Source: Chrysochromulina tobinii
Taxonomy: Eukaryota; Haptophyta; Prymnesiales; Chrysochromulinaceae
DNA length: 24,768 bases
Assembly (NCBI GenBank): GCA_001275005.1
Contig: JWZX01001609.1
Location: 1-24,768, forward strand
Direction: 5' to 3'
A program made the translations under genes and the position numbers. Shown piece after piece: positions 23,680-24,768 of this stretch (positions are counted from its first letter, which is position 1; each line of letters begins with the position of its first letter). The notes below the pieces were generated by a model that had not been told where the DNA came from, did no database searches, and worked only from the letters and a program-made list of their open reading frames with translations.

Positions 23680-24139
23680 GCTGAGATGTAGCTGATATGT
23701 GTGGAATGCTCCAAATGGACCGGTGCCCTCCATCCGCGGGATCCACAGCTTCGAGACAACGACCACAGGGCTCGGCTCAGGGCACCGCACCGCGGGTGCA
23801 TTTGTGACTCGCGTCGCATCGTTGACACTTCCGTCGTCGCACGCTAACTCTCTCGACCGGAGTCACTCTCCGGACCTCTAGCGTCGATACGTGGATAGGG
23901 GTAGGCGTACGGTTTCGTTTGACTTATATGCATCAACGTTCGCGGGGTCGGGGCGCGGTGCTTCGACCGCATGTCGGTGATTGCGGCGCATCTGGTTGAT
24001 CTTGACATGCTCCTATAGCGTACCGCTGTATGGGGTTTTGGAAAAAATATGTGAGGCGTTTGACACGAGCATGGAGCTGGGCCGTGTGCGGGTCCGCATG
24101 GATTCTTGTGCTTGCAGGGCCCGCCACGTCGCTGAGCGC
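23680..24139. other. Intergenic between convergent genes, no gene seen
   Basis: About 460 bp at the 3' ends of the galactosyltransferase and a probable minus-strand gene. Short open frames only. There is an AT-rich patch GGAAAAAATATGTG near 24040. Confidence 0.35.
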
Positions 24140-24768
24140 TTAATGTGCCGTCATATGCGCGGAGTGCTGCTCGTTTACGTGATCGACGTCCTGCTGCAGG
24201 ATCGTGGTGTTGCTGTTTGCACCGTCCTGCTGCACGGTGGTGTTGCTGTCTGCACCGCTCGCAGATGCCGTCGCCACTGCGGCGACCTCGGCGTCGCGCT
24301 CGTCGGCGTCGATGCGAGCAAGCGCTGCCGAGAAGCGAGCGAGCACCGCGTGCGTGGACGTATCCTCGTCAAAAGATCGAGTCAGCCCGCCGCCTTGTGT
24401 GGAGGGTCGCCGATCAACGCATCGCCTTGCTCCCAGCAATGCACATCGACGAGCGGCCCGAGGTTGGCGCCCGAGGTTGGCGGGGCCGCCCCTCACCGCC
24501 CCACGCCCAGAGGTTGATGGCGGCGAGTGGCGAGTCGCCTCCCGAGCTGACCTCTGCGCCGAGATGCCTCGCGGCCCACATGTTGGCACCGAGGTATGCG
24601 CCGAGATGCCTTGCGGCTCACATGTTGGCTCCGAGGTACCTGTAGGACGCCCGCACGATAGAAGCGTGTTCGAACGACCGTGACGAAAGGTGAATAGGGC
24701 ACGGGCGGCGGGGGTGGCGACGGCGGCGGCGGCGATGGGGGCGGTGGCGGCGGCGATGGGGGCGGGGC
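24140..24768 (-). CDS. Possible partial gene with extensin-like proline repeats (runs off the right edge)
   Basis: At the right edge the minus strand reads a Pro/Ser tract (PPPSPPPPPPSPPPPSPPP) followed by VPYSPFVTVVRTRFYRAGVLQ. It ends at a good donor, CTACAG|GTACCT (about 24641), as if closing an exon. Further along, 24140 to about 24380 encodes a plausible C-terminal exon (LTRSFDEDTSTHAVLARFSA, then DSNTTVQQD / NSNTTILQQD repeats, ending HMTAH and TAA). The acceptor between them cannot be fixed, and the region holds a 42-bp tandem repeat. SPPPP repeats are typical of algal wall or surface glycoproteins. Exon structure is uncertain; the coordinates span the whole region. Confidence 0.32.
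   Translation of the reverse strand, partial: PAPIAAATAPIAAAAVATPAARALFTFRHGRSNTLLSCGRPTGTSEPTCEPQGISAHTSVPTCGPRGISAQRSAREATRHSPPSTSGRGAVRGGPANLGRQPRAARRCALLGARRCVDRRPSTQGGGLTRSFDEDTSTHAVLARFSAALARIDADERDAEVAAVATASASGADSNTTVQQDGANSNTTILQQDVDHVNEQHSAHMTAH
24555..24638. repeat. 42-bp tandem repeat
   Basis: Two near-identical units start TGCGCCGAGATGCCT at 24555 and 24597. On the minus strand they read YLGANMWAARHLGA, the more upstream unit having TGA in place of the Trp codon. They probably lie in an intron of the right-edge gene. Confidence 0.85.
24700..24768. repeat. GGC/GGGGGC-rich simple repeat at the right edge
   Basis: Repeats of GGCGGCGGCGATGGGGGC and variants run into the edge. On the minus strand they encode the Pro/Ser tract of the partial gene. 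Confidence 0.8.

Noticed and set aside
1-24768. tRNA, rRNA or other structured RNA genes
   Set aside because: I scanned for B-box-like GTTCGA contexts and long conserved stems. The only strong hairpin is the MITE; no cloverleaf was convincing.
1-24768. A bacterial or viral origin for the window
   Set aside because: Multiple spliceosomal introns, nucleotide-sugar transporter, F-box, ShKT and hAT/MITE elements indicate a eukaryotic nuclear genome; no phage or viral structural genes were seen.

Overview
This is a GC-rich nuclear window from a unicellular eukaryote. Reconstructed coding regions are interrupted by short introns (89-257 bp), and joining exons repairs recognisable domains at single-residue precision. 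All seven inferred introns end in CAG. Six of seven donors begin GTG, several as G|GTGCG. High GC, short introns, ShKT domains, a plant-type serine galactosyltransferase and a Golgi nucleotide-sugar transporter together suggest a microalga. A haptophyte is my best guess; pelagophyte or dinoflagellate relatives are not excluded. This placement is inference, because there is no rRNA or organellar marker here.

Layout from left to right: a truncated minus-strand gene (<1-160); a nucleotide-sugar transporter (713-1687); an acidic hypothetical protein (2135-3160); a 673-residue protein with 28 EF-hand calcium loops (3863-5884); a complete but non-autonomous hAT transposon with an exact 8-bp target duplication (5993-7148); a three-exon, low-complexity PDZ protein (7666-11268); a myristoylatable calmodulin-like gene (minus, 11882-12748); two tandem ACT-domain paralogues (minus, 13018-13944 and 15355-16698) separated by a 137-bp TA-flanked MITE; an F-box/SPRY-like gene (minus, 17515-18453); a cysteine-rich single-pass membrane protein (minus, two exons, 18606-19810); a plant-type LRR protein (minus, two exons, 20171-21525) divergent from a peptidyl-serine galactosyltransferase-like protein with ShKT domains (plus, two exons, 21777-23679); and a weakly supported Pro-rich partial gene at the right edge.

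The genes do not form a pathway or operon. Two themes recur. One is calcium sensing at membranes: two EF-hand proteins have N-terminal myristoylation signals, one of canonical calmodulin geometry and one a highly unusual 7 x ~90-residue array. The other is the secretory pathway and cell surface: sugar transporter, galactosyltransferase, LRR and Cys-rich membrane protein.

The most interesting observations are (1) the strictly periodic 28-loop EF array; (2) two related, introner-like introns in the PDZ gene, each flanked by a duplicated copy of the downstream exon start, with a third related insertion at the end of the F-box gene; (3) ACT-gene evolution by domain loss, sequence homogenisation and compensating frameshifts; and (4) the intact hAT and MITE boundaries.
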